Numbered from the stretch's first letter, positions 40,920 to 52,270 are shown. The stretch is DNA of 64,000 nt from Mesostigma viride (GCA_009746045.1 RPFO01000164.1:358212-422211); one strand, 5' to 3'. The notes: generated from the letters alone by a model not told the origin. Numbers and translations are program-made.

Positions 40920-42318
40920 AGTTAGGTTAATATTGTGCGGAAACCTTTTTGCCACTTGGGCTACTCAGGTTCCGCACAATATTACCGGCGATAACCACTC
41001 GCCGGACACTCAAGTTCACGACGTCGTGAACTTGAGTGTCCGGCGAGTGGTTATCGCCGGTAATATTGTGCGGAACCTGAGTAGCCCAAGTGGCAAAAAG
41101 GTTTCCGCACAATATTAACCTAACTAAAACCTAGCCTCTTGGGGCGAGGACGAATCACTAGGCTCGGAACACCCGTATGCATGAATATGATCGAATATAA
41201 GCATCTCGTTGGTGCAAATATCGATATGAATATGATCGAATATGAGCATCTCCTTGGTGCGCATATGATTAGAGCCGGGTGCCAAATCGGAACGAATTAT
41301 TCCCCCAAATAATCCGCTTCCGAGTGGATTCGAACCTGCGCCCCGCAAGGATCCAGGTCTTAGTTAGGTTAATATTGTGCGGAAACCTTTTTGCCACTTG
41401 GGCTACTCAGGTTCCGCACAATATTACCGGCGATAACCACTCGCCGGACACTCAAGTTCACGACGTCGTGAACTTGAGTGTCCGGCGAGTGGTTATCGCC
41501 GGTAATATTGTGCGGAACCTGAGTAGCCCAAGTGGCAAAAAGGTTTCCGCACAATATTAACCTAACTAAGACCTGGATCCTTGCGGGGCGCAGGTTCGAA
41601 TCCACTCGGAAGCGGATTATTTGGGGGAATAATTCGTTCCGATTTGGCACCCGGCTCTAATCATATGCGCACCAAGGAGATGCTCATATTCGATCATATT
41701 CATATCGATATTTGCACCAACGAGATGCTTATATTCGATCATATTCATGCATACGGGTGTTCCGAGCCTAGTGATTCGTCCTCGCCCCAAGAGGCTAGGT
41801 TTTAGTTAGGTTAATATTGTGCGGAAACCTTTTTGCCACTTGGGCTACTCAGGTTCCGCACAATATTAACCTAACTAAGACCTGGATCCTTGCGGGGCGC
41901 AGGTTCGAATCCACTCGGAAGCGGATTATTTGGGGGAATAATTCGTTCCGATTTGGCACCCGGCTCTAATCATATGCGCACCAAGGAGATGCTCATATTC
42001 GATCATATTCATATCGATATTTGCACCAACGAGATGCTTATATTCGATCATATTCATGCATACGGGTGTTCCGAGCCTAGTGATTCGTCCTCGCCCCAAG
42101 AGGCTAGGTTTTAGTTAGGTTAATATTGTGCGGAAACCTTTTTGCCACTTGGGCTACTCAGGTTCCGCACAATATTACCGGCGATAACCACTCGCCGGAC
42201 ACTCAAGTTCACGACGTCGTGAACTTGAGTGTCCGGCGAGTGGTTATCGCCGGTAATATTGTGCGGAACCTGAGTAGCCCAAGTGGCAAAAAGGTTTCCG
42301 CACAATATTAACCTAACT
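40920..42318. mobile_element. Composite palindromic foldback array with 5-bp target duplication
   Basis: Flanked by GAGCA on both sides (40915-40919, 42319-42323). Three perfect 206-bp palindromes P (40920-41125, 41362-41567, 42113-42318), each centred on CACGACGTCGTG, alternate with 236-bp segments S (41126-41361 reversed; 41568-41803 and 41877-42112 forward) and one 73-bp short hairpin p (41804-41876). Outer ends are AGTTAGGTTAATATT and its complement. Because the first two S are inverted around the middle P, about 810 bases (41060-41869) form one perfect palindrome. No protein is encoded; the ORFs here are reflections of each other. Confidence 0.88.
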
Positions 42319-42736
42319 GAGCACGTTGTACTAGACAACATGACAGCACCCATGCCTTTACTGCCACTGAACAGTGAGGCCAGGTGGCTCAGGATATCCA
42401 CAGTGAACTGGGGTCCTGGGTAACCACCTGTCAAGGGAGCTTTGACCCTCCACTTGAATGGGGGGCACCTGAGCCACTGAGCTCAAGGCCAATCCACCAA
42501 GGCATACGCCCTAGTGTATAAAGGTGTGAGATACATCCCATGCCCACCTATGAAGGTGTGCATAACGAAATTCCATGGTGTTGAAAAAATCAAAACAGAT
42601 TTTATTGGGCATCGGGCACGCAGATGTATGAAAAACAGACTCCAACCAACCCCCCGTGCTGGAAGCCACAACCTACCCCTTGGACCTGCCCAAGGGGTAC
42701 TGGGTGACCTAGGCGGCCCTGGTGAACAGGACCCTG

Positions 42737-44062
42737 CTAGGCGTCCCCCCTATGGGGCAGGGTTGCCTGCTTGCCATAGGGGTTCATCAAGTGGTACAAC
42801 AGCTGGTATTGGTCAGCTGCCTGCTGAGGCACTTTAGTGAGTGCATCAGCAGCGTTGTGTTTGTCCTCCACGTGACGGGTGGACTCCCAGTAGGTGGACT
42901 CCTGTTTGAGGACCACCCAGTCAAGATCAGTGTGCACAGCATAGGGGTTAGCAAGGAAACTGAGGACTGACTGACTGTCAGTGAGCAAGTGTGCCAGGCA
43001 CCCCAGCATTGCTGCCTGCTTGCATCTGCAACCACACCAGCACATGATTCAAGTACCTGGCATGAAGCACTGCTGACACCACTGCCCTGCACTCAGCAGC
43101 ATTGCTGCTGACAGCCTTGCGTCTATGCAACCGGCTGTACCACGAAATAAGAGACAAGGGTGCATCATCATTCTGCACAAAATACAAGCCTGACTCCCTT
43201 GCCTGCAACTTGGTAATCTGCCTGGACTCCATGGAACTATCCATCATAGCTTGGATGTGAATGGTTTTGTGAAGATCCAAGGAGTGCAGGATAAGGGGAG
43301 GGCCCTCCTGGAGAGTTTTGGTGATGGCTTTGTGACCTACTTGCATCAAGACATCATCATCAACTCTGCTAACCACAGCCAGGTGAGGTGCACACGTTGA
43401 GCACAACCACCCCAGCTTGCCTCTAATGGTAGGACAGGCTCCAGGTTTGATTTTTGTTTGCAAAACCTCCAAGCAGCTGTGCATGTAATCATTGGGAGAG
43501 TAGAGTGCACACACCCACTGGTTTTGATGCTGCTGGAGTTGTAACATTGTGCCACAAAATTTTATGGCAGTGGTGCCCAGCTCTACTTGCTTGCCAATCT
43601 CAAAATGCTGTGACACTTGTTGAATAAAATCATCCACAGCACGCCTTGGCCCAGCAATCAGCTGATCATCCCCATGCCACACAAAGGTGAGAATGCCATG
43701 AGGGTGTGGGACCACAAAGAAGCAAGGGTCTATGTCATCATATCTAGCCCCTAACTTTTCAAACACAGCCTGAGCTGACATCCTGAAAATGCGAGGAGCT
43801 GATTGCAGCCCTTCAACACCTATGTTAGCTTTCAGGTACTGCTGAGGGATGTGTTTTGCCCAAACTCTGGGAGTGGAGACTACGTACACCTGACCATGCC
43901 ACACTTGTTGTGCTATCTCAGGTGAGCCTTTCAGGAAAGCCCTTTTAATGTCTGTAGCCTTACAGATATAGTCATCCCCATCATTGAGATGACCCACAAA
44001 GACAGACAGCAAGATTTTTAGGGATGTTTGCTGAATGCCTGGCGTGTACAACTCTGCCTCTG
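42737..44062 (-). pseudogene. Copia-1 reverse transcriptase and RNase H
   Basis: Continues the RT that begins at 46540, after the inserted LTR element. It reads ELYTPGIQQTSLKILLSVFV, ATDIKRAFLKGSPE (first catalytic Asp), then FVWHGDDQLIAG, where copia RTs usually have YVDD; the two Asp are kept but the preceding residues are His-Gly. RNase H follows with MMDSSMESRQI, ISWYSRLHRRKAVSSNAAEC and LLTDSQSVLSFLANPY, then HVEDKHNAADALTKVP. A single-base frameshift near 42990 separates the last part. Otherwise the sequence is well kept. Confidence 0.85.
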
Positions 44063-44586
44063 TGTCTGAGGTTATGCCCACCTCTTGCCGTGTATTTATG
44101 CTAGGTAGTCTAGCCGTGTGCTATTCCAACTTATCGCATCACATTTTATATAGTGGCGAGTGAGATATTTAGTGCCGATGGTCCTATTCCGGCACTGAGC
44201 GTGCAATATGTGTGGCGATAATTAGAGTGGCCGTACCTATGTCCACGTCATGATGCGCCTGCACCTGTGCGCAGTACTTTCTAGAATGTGCACCGTATGC
44301 ATGCATTCGACACCACTAGTGATGCTGACCTGTCATTTGTGCCAGCCGTTAGATTGTCGCCAAGGGTAGTGCCGACCCCATGCCACCGTGCATGATTTTA
44401 GGGTTGGCAACTCCACGAACTCTTCCCTTTTCCTTGCTAGCAAGTGACAATGTAGCAATTTAGGCTAATGGCTGCCCGATGGCAAGGGCAATGCCATAGC
44501 CGTGCTGCCAATATGCGTTAATTAATTCTAATGAATTACGTCAATTATCATGTTGACCAAGTAACGCATTATACATATTTTAAACA
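44063..44586 (+). repeat. 5' LTR of the 2.0-kb non-autonomous element
   Basis: 524 bases, matching 45546-46069 throughout. Followed immediately by the tRNA primer site TGGTATCGGAGC. Confidence 0.93.
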
Positions 44587-45545
44587 TGGTATCGGAGCTG
44601 ATGGTTCATGGTCTTTCAGCCTTTGCCTGGCGAGCATTATTTTCTTCCCACCTCGAGGACGAGGTGTGCTTGCATCGCCGGCACTTTCGTTGGAGTTTCG
44701 CCTTTGCGCGAGTCTGGCCACGGCCGTTGTAGTCCGCCAAGCCATTTACGAGGACAGCGCAGCTAGCACTTGGTGCCGCTGGCGTTGCTGCCAGCAGACC
44801 TGGATTCGGTGTGTTGCATATATTTGCATAAAACAGATTCGTGAGCACACCCGCAGCTGCCAGTGTGCATGGTGTGCAAGCGTTGACGCTGGATGCCTGA
44901 AGTCCGTGTTTGGTTCTGGGCGGGGACAGCCAACTTTTTTATTTTTTCGACGACAGCAAATTTATTGTTCCGGATGCTGATTCCGCTGCTGGCACAGTGA
45001 GCCGTGAGGATTCAAGCCCATTTTCGCAGAGTCTACGAGCTGATATCGCCTTCTATGGCAAGCGGCATTGATCCGCTAGACTATTATACTCGACTTTTTA
45101 TGTCGAGCGCCCAGTGCCTGCCCGAGAGCCACGTGCCGTGAGCCCAGTGCCGGGAGAGCCCGTAAGAGCCGCTGAGCCAGGAGCCGCCGAGCCAAGGAGC
45201 CTAGAGCCAAGAGCCAGGGGGTGTATGAGCCGAGCGCCTTTTGTCGAGATTTCGTTGATAATCAGTTTGGATTATTTATGACCTGCCGGCCATTGTTTTT
45301 TGTCATAGTTGAGCTAGTCCTTTGTTGGCCGTTGACCTGAAAGGACCTTCTCCTTGAGGGGGGGTGCCTGATTCCCCATCTTTCTTGCTGGTACTGAGTT
45401 TGAACCTCCTTATCCCCACCATGGTTAGCCGTGTAAGGGGGGTATGCCAGGGTGTTTTGTACCCGGCTATCCTACCTAGTTATTGAGGGGGGAGAGGAAG
45501 GAGTGTCATGTTTCTTTTGAGCACGCATGAGCTGTGCAAGGGGGG

Positions 45546-46069
45546 TGTCTGAGGTTATGCCCACCTCTTGCCGTGTATTTATGCTAGGTAGTCTAGCCGT
45601 GTGCTATTCCAACTTATCGCATCACATTTTATATAGTGGCGAGTGAGATATTTAGTGCCGATGGTCCTATTCCGGCACTGAGCGTGCAATATGTGTGGCG
45701 ATAATTAGAGTGGCCGTACCTATGTCCACGTCATGATGCGCCTGCACCTGTGCGCAGTACTTTCTAGAATGTGCACCGTATGCATGCATTCGACACCACT
45801 AGTGATGCTGACCTGTCATTTGTGCCAGCCGTTAGATTGTCGCCAAGGGTAGTGCCGACCCCATGCCACCGTGCATGATTTTAGGGTTGGCAACTCCACG
45901 AACTCTTCCCTTTTCCTTGCTAGCAAGTGACAATGTAGCAATTTAGGCTAATGGCTGCCCGATGGCAAGGGCAATGCCATAGCCGTGCTGCCAATATGCG
46001 TTAATTAATTCTAATGAATTACGTCAATTATCATGTTGACCAAGTAACGCATTATACATATTTTAAACA
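45546..46069 (+). repeat. 3' LTR of the 2.0-kb non-autonomous element
   Basis: Second 524-bp LTR, preceded by a G-rich polypurine tract and followed by the CTCTG target duplication. Confidence 0.93.
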
Positions 46070-46540
46070 CTCTGTCAGATCAGTGGTGCCCTTGAACTCT
46101 GTCACACAAGGTCTAGCATGAAAGATGACTGACCCATCTGCTGCTGGCTTATGTTTACACACAAACTTCAGGCGCAAGTGCTTGCACCCTGCAGGCTTTT
46201 TGTCAATAGGTGTGACAGGTGGAGTATGAGAGGGACTAAGAGGATCTGGCACTACCCATTCTTCCCTGGCCTTGTTAAAGGCCTCCACCCATTTTAGAAA
46301 TCCTATGTGTGTGCGACAGTCTTGCTCTATCTGTTCATAGGAAAGAGGAGACATTTTAGCCACATCATGCTTGCCCAATCCAAATGAGTTGGGATGAAGT
46401 TTTTGGTTGTGAACCAAGTCTGCCACACAGGGTTCTTGCCCTGGGGCATACTTGGGTGTAGCAAATTTTACAGAAGCAATGTTGGTGTTAAGAAGTTTTT
46501 CAAGAGAAATTTTGAAATGATTCAGATCAACACCACCCAT
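46070..46540 (-). pseudogene. Copia-1 RT N-terminal region (interrupted)
   Basis: Open frame MGGVDLNHFKISLEKLLNTN ... CKHLRLKFVCKHKPAADGSV then ARPCVTEFKGTTDLTE, the fingers part of a copia-type RT (K.RLV.KG region). The original frame is cut at 46069 by the 2.0-kb LTR element and resumes at 44062. Confidence 0.8.
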
Positions 46541-46544
46541 GTCC

Positions 46545-47273
46545 TGGATGGATAGTCTATCACTGGAGATATGACACCAGGGTAACAGAGAAAAGGATCC
46601 CCCAACAAAGCATTCCCTTTATAACCTTCCAATACCTGAAAAGGAGTGGGGATACCAGTATAGTCAACATGACCTGACCTAATACCTTGAGGGATGACTG
46701 CCCTGAGAAATCAGCCACATGGTGCCAGGGTGAAGGTTCCAAAGGCAAATGGGGCACAGCCAGGGCACTGATAATGCTGACCTGGGCTTGTGTGTCCACT
46801 GCAACCATAAATGGGCTATTGTCATTCTGCCCAACCTTCCCCACCTTAGCTGATCCTGCAGCAGTTTGAGCTTTGGCTCTATGAGCTGCTTGTAAAATGC
46901 GAACAGCGTCTGCTAGGCTGCGTTTGGAAGGTGCAGCTAGTGGCTGAGCTATGTTCACACTTGAAGAGGTGATAGGTTGCTGATCACCTGTTTTGCCAAT
47001 GTGACCCTCTGCTGCAGGGGGCCAAGCCTGCAGTGACTGCCTGCAATCATCAAGGGTGACCTGGGTGTCACAGTGGGTGTGGCTCTCACACTCACCAGTG
47101 GGTGTTCCAAACAACCACTCACTGGGCAACGCTGGGATGCCAGGCAACTGTACAGGGCTGTCGGCCAACAGCTCTTCCTCCTCTGCCACGTCTGACACAG
47201 TTGGAAAATACAATTTCATCCTGTGAGGTGAACACCTGTGAATCTTTCCCGTGTCATTGTGTTTAACTAACAC
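46545..47273 (-). pseudogene. Copia-1 integrase tail and retropepsin-like protease
   Basis: Begins with the end of the integrase (VLVKHNDTGKIHRCSPHRMK), then a linker, then FMVAVDTQAQVSIISALAVP, a flap-like DFSG and, in a frame shifted by one base near 46660, GYKGNALLGDPFLCYPGV. Together these are the parts of an aspartic protease: the catalytic Asp (with DTQ in place of DTG), the flap and the ALLG motif. Its place between integrase and RT is not the standard copia order, where protease precedes integrase. Confidence 0.7.
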
Positions 47274-48508
47274 TGTCCTGCCAGTGGTGTTAAATTTAGG
47301 ATGGTGGCTGGCCCATGCCAGGTACCCACCTTGCCTAGTCCCGACTCCTTGTAGAATAGGACCTGATCCCCTTCTCTGAAGGTGGGACGTGGATGCTTTG
47401 CATCCTTGACAGCTAACCTGCTAGCTGTCTGTGCTCGCTGTGCGTTGTAGAGGGCTAGTACCTCAGGTGGATAAATGCCTGCATGCAATCCATCTGGTGT
47501 AATGACCACCCCTTGTGGGGTTTTCATGAGTGGCCTCCTGTTGAGGACTTGGCACAACCTGGTGGACCACAGAGCTCTGTCAGCATAGGACCCACTGTCA
47601 GCCAGCAGATTGCCATCTTCTTTGGCTACAAGGGTTTTAATGGACCTGATGGCCCTTTCAATAATGCCTTGCCTCTCATGATCTTCTAGCCCAGCCAGAT
47701 CAATAGCCTCACACCCTGGTTCATTGGCAAGACATGTGAACTGCTGATCCAGTAACAATGCCTCCACAGGGTAGTACCTGGCCTGAGCAATCAAGAGAGC
47801 CCTGAGCAACTGTGTCTTGTCCATTCCAGGTAATGGTTCAATGGTTGTGTACCTTGACCATGCATCTTTAAGTGCCAAGTAAGATTGTCCTTTGATATGA
47901 AAGACATCTCCTACCACCCTGCCCTTGCTCTTAGGTGGGGTAGCTACATGCCACTTAGGGGGTTTGGGTGCATTGAACTGACAATGCTGGCAGTGGGATC
48001 TGACCACCTGGCATGCACGTCTGAGTGCTGCCCCCCCTATTGCTGCTGCCACCACCTCTGCACTCACTTCATGCCCATAAAGGAAATGCAACTGCAAAGC
48101 AAGCTCCTGAAAACTGATCTGAGCATCCTCTGCTGGGGACACTCTGCACACCTTGGGAACCATAGATGTGAAGGTTGGTTTAGAGACATAATCTTCTGAA
48201 ACCAGCTGTAGCACCTTTCCAGAACTGCTCACTGCTCTGACAGTGGGGCATGCAGAAGAAGAAGGTGAAGCAGGCACACTCAAGCCAGCATGAGAGGGAG
48301 ACTCACACTTCTTGCCGTAAGGAGGCCGCTTGCAGTCCTTGGGGTCACCGTGGGGCGGCCCGTGGCACTTGTGGCACAGGACGTCCAAATGCCCCAGCTC
48401 GTCCACGTTCTTGCGGCAGGTGGGCCGCAGGTGGTACTTCATGCCACAGCGGGTGCACCGCTGAGAAGACTTGTCCTCCTTGTCCTGCTTCTTGTTGTTG
48501 TTGTTGTT

Positions 48509-48559
<51 letters not shown>

Positions 48560-49021
48560 GCTGTTGTTGTTGTTGTTGCTGGAGCTGCCCCCCTTGGAGG
48601 GAGACTGCCCCTTACCCTTGCCCTTGCCCCAGCCCCTGCCCTTGCCCTTGCCCTTGCCCTTGCCCTTGCCCTTAAACATTTGTCCCAGCAGGGACTTGAC
48701 TTCTGCCATAGTGACAGGTCTCTTGCTCCTGTCTTCCCTCTCCCTATCCTCCTCCTCCCTCTCTTCCCCCCTGACCCTCTTTACAGAGGTGCCCATGGCC
48801 CCCTGGCTAAGGGGAGCCAAGGCCAGCTTGATATAATCCAATGCCTCCTTCATGTCCTCCCAGTACTTTGCCATTCCTGTTGCAAGCATAGCGTAGGTGT
48901 TTTTGTCAAGTTTGAGTTTCTCAAGGAAGGAACGCAGCAAGAACTTGTGATCTAGCTGCTGGACATCAGGACGTGCTTTGATGGCTAGCTCATATTTCTT
49001 TGTCTCAGCCACATAGTCCAC
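47267..49021 (-). CDS. Copia-1 gag C-terminus with zinc knuckles fused to integrase
   Basis: The N-terminal ~170 residues are gag capsid-like (VDYVAETKKYELAIKARPDV QQLDHKFLLRSFLEKL), followed by a lysine/glycine tract, an Asn tract coded by (AAC)n, a CX2CX4HX4C knuckle (CTRCGMKYHLRPTC) and a second Cys/His cluster (CHKCHGPPHGDPKDC). The integrase follows directly: HX4H (HFLYGH) and CQHC, then GDVFHI (first Asp), LLLDQQFTCL (second Asp), ERQGIIERAIRSIKTL (Glu) and an SH3-like end (FREGDQVLFYKESGLG, WHGPATIL). No protease motif lies between knuckle and integrase. The frame ends at 47267, one base off from the next ORF. Confidence 0.85.
48488..48582. repeat. (GTT)n microsatellite within copia-1 gag
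   Basis: About thirty GTT triplets, read on the minus strand as AAC and giving a polyasparagine run. (CCCTTG)n units follow at 48610-48670, read as Lys-Gly. Confidence 0.9.
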
Positions 49022-49041
49022 TGATGTGACCCTGTATTCCT

Positions 49042-51221
49042 CTACCCACCTGAATGCCCCATAATGTCCACAGATGAGGGGGTGGAGAGGAGGTCAGTTA
49101 GCTCCTTCATGAAAGCCTCCCAAACTGCCCTAGCCTGCGTGTCCTGCCACTTGGGATACCTACGCTGGAAGACAAGAATGAGATTCTGAATCTGAGAGAG
49201 GACTGATGGTAAAAATCCCCCTGCATGAGAGATCCAAACCAATTCTTGACATTCAGTTCCTCCCTAGCCAGCTGAAGAGAGAGAAGTGCATGATTTCCCT
49301 GCTCCCTAGTATACCCCTCAGGCAGCCCCCTGACATTGATCCTATCCACAGGACGGTTTTCATTGTAAGTGGGCAACCTGGAGGGGGATGCAGGGGGAGA
49401 GGGAGAAGATGGTGTTGCTGCTGCAGCATTCACAGGATAGTCATGCTGAGAGGGAAGTGCTACGTGAGTAAGCTGAGCAGGAGGGGCAATCATAGGCTGT
49501 GTAGGAGGGTTAGGCAACACAGGGGTGGTCTGGGTGGGGGTGTGAGTGTGTGTCACTTCCCGCCTCCTGCTGCGGGCCTCCTCCCAATCATGGAAGGTGG
49601 GAGAGAGGGACACATCATCGTCAGTAGGGTTAGTAAAATCATGATGCAGCCAGGTAGGCAGCCACCTACCCGCCCCCTTCAGGATGGCATTGTGCAGGAG
49701 CTCCAGGAGGCGCACCAGGCACCCTGCTGCCCTGCACCCTCCTCCCTGAGAGGAGAGCCTGCAGGGCAGGCAGCAGGTCGTCACACACCCTGCGTGTGTC
49801 TGCATGGAGGTTGGGCAAGCCCAGGATGTGCGTGATAATCGCACACACCAGGCTGCCCGCCTCCGCGACATGCATCTGCTGGCTCCTGTCGGCCAGCCCA
49901 CGGAAGGAGGCTGTGGCTGTCTGTATGGCACGCCACACGGCCTCATCACCCAGGGTGATGAAGTCCCGACCTTCCAGGTCGCCCTCCAGCAGTGCTGGTT
50001 GCTGCCCTGCAAGGTGGGACCCTGAGGCCCCTCCGGCCCTGCCAGGGCCTTGTCCTTGGTGCGGCTAGAGGGGGCCTGCCCCCCAGAGCCGCTGGAGGTG
50101 CCCGTGACACCCTCCATGGGGGCTGCATCCCCCGCCAGCGCCGGAGGCGCCGGCGTCGCTGCCGGGGTCCCTGCGACCCCGGGCGCTTGTGTCGCCGCCG
50201 GGGTCCCTGCGACCCCGGTGGCCTCCTCAGCCACCTGGCCCCCCACGCTGGGCGGGGGAGCCTGCGGCTGAGGTTGGACCCTCTGACCTGCCAGAGGGTC
50301 CTGGGTGGCTTCACCACCCATGGGCGTGTTGGGGGCGTCTGCCGCCCCGCGCTCCGTCGCAGGCGGCATCGCAGCCGCCTCACGCCGCTCCGGGCCCCAG
50401 CCAACTGGCGTGACTTGGGGCCACGGCCCCAACGGAGTCAGTTGGATCTCCTGTCGGGCGACCACGCTCAGCGCCTCTCTCTGGCGCTGCCTGGACGCCC
50501 ACTGATCAACAGTGCCGGGGTTGTGCCTCGGCCGATTGGCGAAACAGTACAGCCAAACTGCTACCTGAACCAGGGAGAACTGCATCCTCAGCCGCCCCTC
50601 GACCAGCGTGTGCACCCGATGAACCTCTATCGCGTGCATCTCCTCATCTGGAAGCATCTGAAAACGTTGACGTAGGATCCGGCCGTTCATCGAAATGAAC
50701 GCGGGGATGTCGTCCTCCCCAATGGGGAGAAAATGGGGGGGGCGCCCGAACGCGACCGGGGGCGGAACATGTGCCCCATACCGGTCAATGTCCATGATGG
50801 CCATCTGTCGGCCCACGGAAAGATTGCCAGACGTCGCAGGTGTCTTTGACGAAAGCTCAAGCGAAGGCCGAGGCCTCGCAGGCTGCACCTCGCCATCCTC
50901 CTCAGAGGAATCACTCCGTTCACGACCCCCGTCACCTGCGACGGGGGCATTGCGTGCCCGGGGGACCTGCCCCCCAGGTGCCATGGCGGACGAACCGCCT
51001 ATGGCAAACGGACGACCGCTCGCCATTCCCCGGGCGCCGGGCCCCACCTGCGGGGTCCGACGCCTGGAGTGGTCAGCGACCACCGTGCGGAAGGTGACGT
51101 TGGGCGTCACCCTCGCATCGTTGGTGGAGGGCGTGCCCTCCGGCGAAAGTCGTGGTGAGGTGCGCCTGGCAGGCGCCTTCCCCTTGTTGTTGTTGCCGTT
51201 GTTGCCGTTGTTGGAAGCCAT
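49042..51221 (-). pseudogene. Copia-1 gag N-terminal region, frameshifted
   Basis: Starts MASNNGNNGNNNKGKAPARR (51221) and continues as a disordered Pro/Ala/Gly-rich region. Near 50000 the plausible frame changes to DEAVWRAIQTATASFRGLAD then returns near 49750 (LLELLHNAILKGAGRWLPTW). It changes again near 49230 to VFQRRYPKWQDTQARAVWEA and joins the next ORF around 49030. The pattern W..F....LTDLL is gag-like, but I found no firm domain match. The breaks are single-base changes, some at homopolymers. Confidence 0.65.
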
Positions 51222-51265
51222 ATCTTTTTTTTGCTTGTAAAAAAAATATCGAACTTTTCAGTCCA

Positions 51266-51723
51266 AGTTGGATGGAGACTAGGAACGACGAACAACTGCT
51301 GAAGCTGAAAGCGAATGATGATTGTATTACAATAATACAATGAGAGAGCGATGAAAGCTGAGGGCTCAGAATGGAACGTCTGGGCAAACTCGGGTCCTGC
51401 GGCACTCCCCAGTGCTACGCCTATATGCCTATGGCGGTGCTACCTGCAGCACCTCACCAGTGGACAACTGTACACTGCAATGCCATGCGACCACGTCACT
51501 AGCAACCAGCTAAGACTCGGCCCGTCAGGCCCGGCTACACCGGACCTGGCGGGTCGAGCTAGCACCTAGGAACAGTCTGGCACTAACCGCACATCGGTCC
51601 ACATGACACCTCAGTACCGTACACCCTGCCGTACTGTACTGAGGTGTCCCGCTCAGCCGCGGTAGGCAATACGCGGCGCGCAGGCCGGAAATCCGTGTGT
51701 CAGCCTAAGCATCTCATCTAACT
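51266..51723 (-). repeat. Copia-1 5' LTR
   Basis: 458 bases, partner of 39804-40261. The gag start lies about 45 bases beyond its inner end, and the target duplication CTCGG follows its outer end. Confidence 0.93.
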
Positions 51724-52270
51724 CTCGGGGGGGGGCAAGACACCCTTGAGCAGAGCGAGGAGGCGAGCGCCCGCTAACCACTCGCGCGCAGCGGGAGGAA
51801 CGCGACCAGCCGCCAGGTCAATGAGGGTGTCAAAGAGAATGTCCTCGCCCCCATGCCCCACCAGGACCTCCAAGTGCTCGTAGCGCCAGCCCGACGGCCC
51901 GGTAGAGGAAGCCCGCGGGACCGCACGCATCACCTCCAGGAAGCAGTCGCGGTCCAGCCGGAGGGGGGCCGGCAGGGGGTCCGGCACGGGCAGCTGGAAT
52001 CCGGGCTCCGCAGGGTGAAGAGCCTCCAAGGCCGCCAGGGTAGCCGCATTGGCGGGGGCCAGCTTGGCCATTTCCAAGCGGGTCATGGCCCGGCTGAGCT
52101 GCCCCTCGCGGACGAGGCGGATGACGTCGGCGGCCACCCGCTCGAAGTTGACCTCCCCCGACAGCCGGGCCGTGCGCGGGGGCGGCACGCCAAACAGCCC
52201 CTCCCAGTCCCCCTGCAGAAAGCGTCGGCAACGGGCAATAACCGCACCCTGGAGGCCGCGCACACCACGC
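51724..52270 (-). pseudogene. Family-2 non-LTR copy F, middle part (before RT palm)
   Basis: Minus-strand frame GLQGAVIARCRRFLQGDWEG ... AVPRASSTGPSGWRYEHLEV ... LLALLKGVLPPPE, the region just upstream of the RT core, collinear with family 1 at 22630-23180. It is bounded on the left by copia-1 and on the right by copia-2, both with 5-bp duplications. Confidence 0.88.

Larger units (their letters stand above)
44063..46069 (+). mobile_element. 2.0-kb non-autonomous LTR retrotransposon inside copia-1 RT
   Basis: LTRs of 524 bases (44063-44586 and 45546-46069) begin TGTCTGAGGTTATGCC and end TTTTAAACA; I saw no difference between them. The target duplication CTCTG is at 44058-44062 and 46070-46074. 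A primer site TGGTATCGGAGCTGATGG (44587) matches the initiator-Met tRNA type used by copia elements, and an AAGGGGGG polypurine tract precedes the 3' LTR. The 959-base interior has no gag or pol. It includes GAGCC-rich tandem words at about 45115-45230. Removing it rejoins copia-1 RT in frame (TTDLTE/AELYTPG). Confidence 0.93.
39804..51723 (-). mobile_element. Copia-1: 11.9-kb LTR retrotransposon, minus strand
   Basis: Two 458-bp LTRs (39804-40261, 51266-51723) bound the element, and CTCGG is duplicated at 39799-39803 and 51724-51728. The LTRs look identical, so insertion is recent. LTR ends are AGTTAGAT...ATCCAACT, not TG...CA. On the minus strand the order is gag, zinc knuckles, integrase, protease, RT, RNase H. 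It carries a 2.0-kb LTR element (44063-46069) inside RT and a palindromic array (40920-42318) in its 3' noncoding part. A tRNA-type primer site TGGACTGAAAAG follows the 5' LTR. Confidence 0.93.

Noticed and set aside
40970-41060. CAATATTACCGG inside the palindromes resembles the geminivirus origin nonamer TAATATTAC.
   Set aside because: The first base differs, the motif is not at the loop apex, and no Rep-like protein is present. Chance in an AT-rich palindrome is enough.
41581-41610. GGTTCGAATCC in spacer S looks like a tRNA B box, suggesting a tRNA gene or a tRNA-derived SINE.
   Set aside because: The flanking bases do not form a T stem, and no A box, anticodon arm or acceptor pairing was found.
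40920-42318. Repeat-spacer-repeat layout considered as a CRISPR-like array.
   Set aside because: Spacers are identical 236-bp units in mixed orientation, repeats are 206-bp palindromes, and the host is eukaryotic.
48250-48675. Plus-strand polycysteine/polyleucine ORFs.
   Set aside because: They are reversed readings of the (AAC)n and Lys-Gly coding repeats in copia-1 gag.
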